From positions 11,642,324 to 11,706,323 of the forward strand of contig NC_081142.1 in assembly GCF_958295425.1 (NCBI RefSeq): 64,000 nt of DNA, given 5' to 3'. This document shows positions 63,901 to 64,000 of this stretch, piece by piece. The DNA is from Solea solea. Lineage: Eukaryota; Chordata; Actinopteri; Pleuronectiformes; Soleidae. Made by a program: the position numbers and the translations under genes. The notes beneath the pieces are model-generated. The model was not told the origin of the DNA and did not search any database. It saw only the letters and a program-made list of their open reading frames with translations. Each line of letters begins with the position of its first letter. Position 1 is the first letter of the stretch.

Positions 63901-64000
63901 GTTATGCATGTGGTAATATAGGTAGGATTCAGTCTTCCTTGAACTGCTTAGTCTTAAACAGAAGCAATCGCTTGTATCCCTGTTGCTGTAGACCAACATA

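Larger units (their letters stand above)
58262..64000 (+). other. negr1: negr1 intron 4, 5' part (end lies outside the window)
   Basis: The donor GTAAGT at 58262 begins an intron that continues beyond the window. I looked for the next exon (start of Ig3, expected to read like APTIQEI followed by a W-Y-K segment) on the plus strand and did not find it, so at least 5.7 kb of intron separates the exons. Apart from the fold-back element at 60506 and the G-run before it, I see no repeat or RNA. The stretch 61288-61500 is AT-rich and transposon-free with many TAAT/ATTA motifs. Confidence 0.85.

Noticed and set aside
58262..64000. Search for negr1 exon 5 (start of Ig3)
   Set aside because: No plus-strand segment reading like the start of Ig3 with a good acceptor was found, so the exon is taken to lie outside the window.
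1..64000. CRISPR arrays, operons, phage or integrative elements
   Set aside because: No regular spacer-repeat arrays and no bacterial gene structure. The window is vertebrate intronic DNA.

Overview
The window looks like part of a ray-finned fish (teleost) nuclear chromosome. It has long introns with canonical GT/AG splice sites, many microsatellites, and a dense scatter of degraded hAT-, Tc1-, piggyBac-like and L2/Rex-like elements and SINEs. No bacterial or viral gene organisation is present. The species cannot be named from this sequence.

The only gene I can support is a plus-strand IgLON cell-adhesion gene, best matched to negr1 (neuronal growth regulator 1, a GPI-anchored protein with three Ig domains). 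Three consecutive internal coding exons are visible. 19358-19596 holds most of Ig domain 1. 43887-44012 holds the first half of Ig domain 2. 58130-58261 holds the second half of Ig domain 2. The splice phases join correctly (phase 2 into the first exon, then phase 1 throughout). The signal-peptide exon lies upstream of the window. The Ig3 and GPI-anchor exons lie downstream.

The rest, more than 99% of the window, is intron. It comprises the last 19.4 kb of the first intron, a complete 24.3 kb intron, a complete 14.1 kb intron, and the first 5.7 kb of the next one. Intron 1 carries two hAT-like non-autonomous elements, a Tc1-like transposase remnant, a broken L2/Rex1-like LINE and a perfect 16-bp hairpin. 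Intron 2 carries two copies of a local DNA-transposon family (a third copy is in intron 3), an 865-bp hAT-like element with a near-perfect 8-bp target duplication, and a TTAA-ended element. Intron 3 carries a nest of an RTE-like SINE, a fold-back element and an inverted SINE copy. It also has a 27-C run next to a 120-bp alternating purine-pyrimidine tract, and a tRNA-derived SINE. Intron 4 carries a longer copy of the same fold-back element.

I found no convincing undescribed system. The observations most worth checking are the fold-back element pair, the SINE tail that matches the LINE tail, the perfect hairpin, and a few transposon-free AT-rich blocks that look like candidate conserved non-coding elements. 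All homology calls come from recognising motifs by eye; no database search was run.
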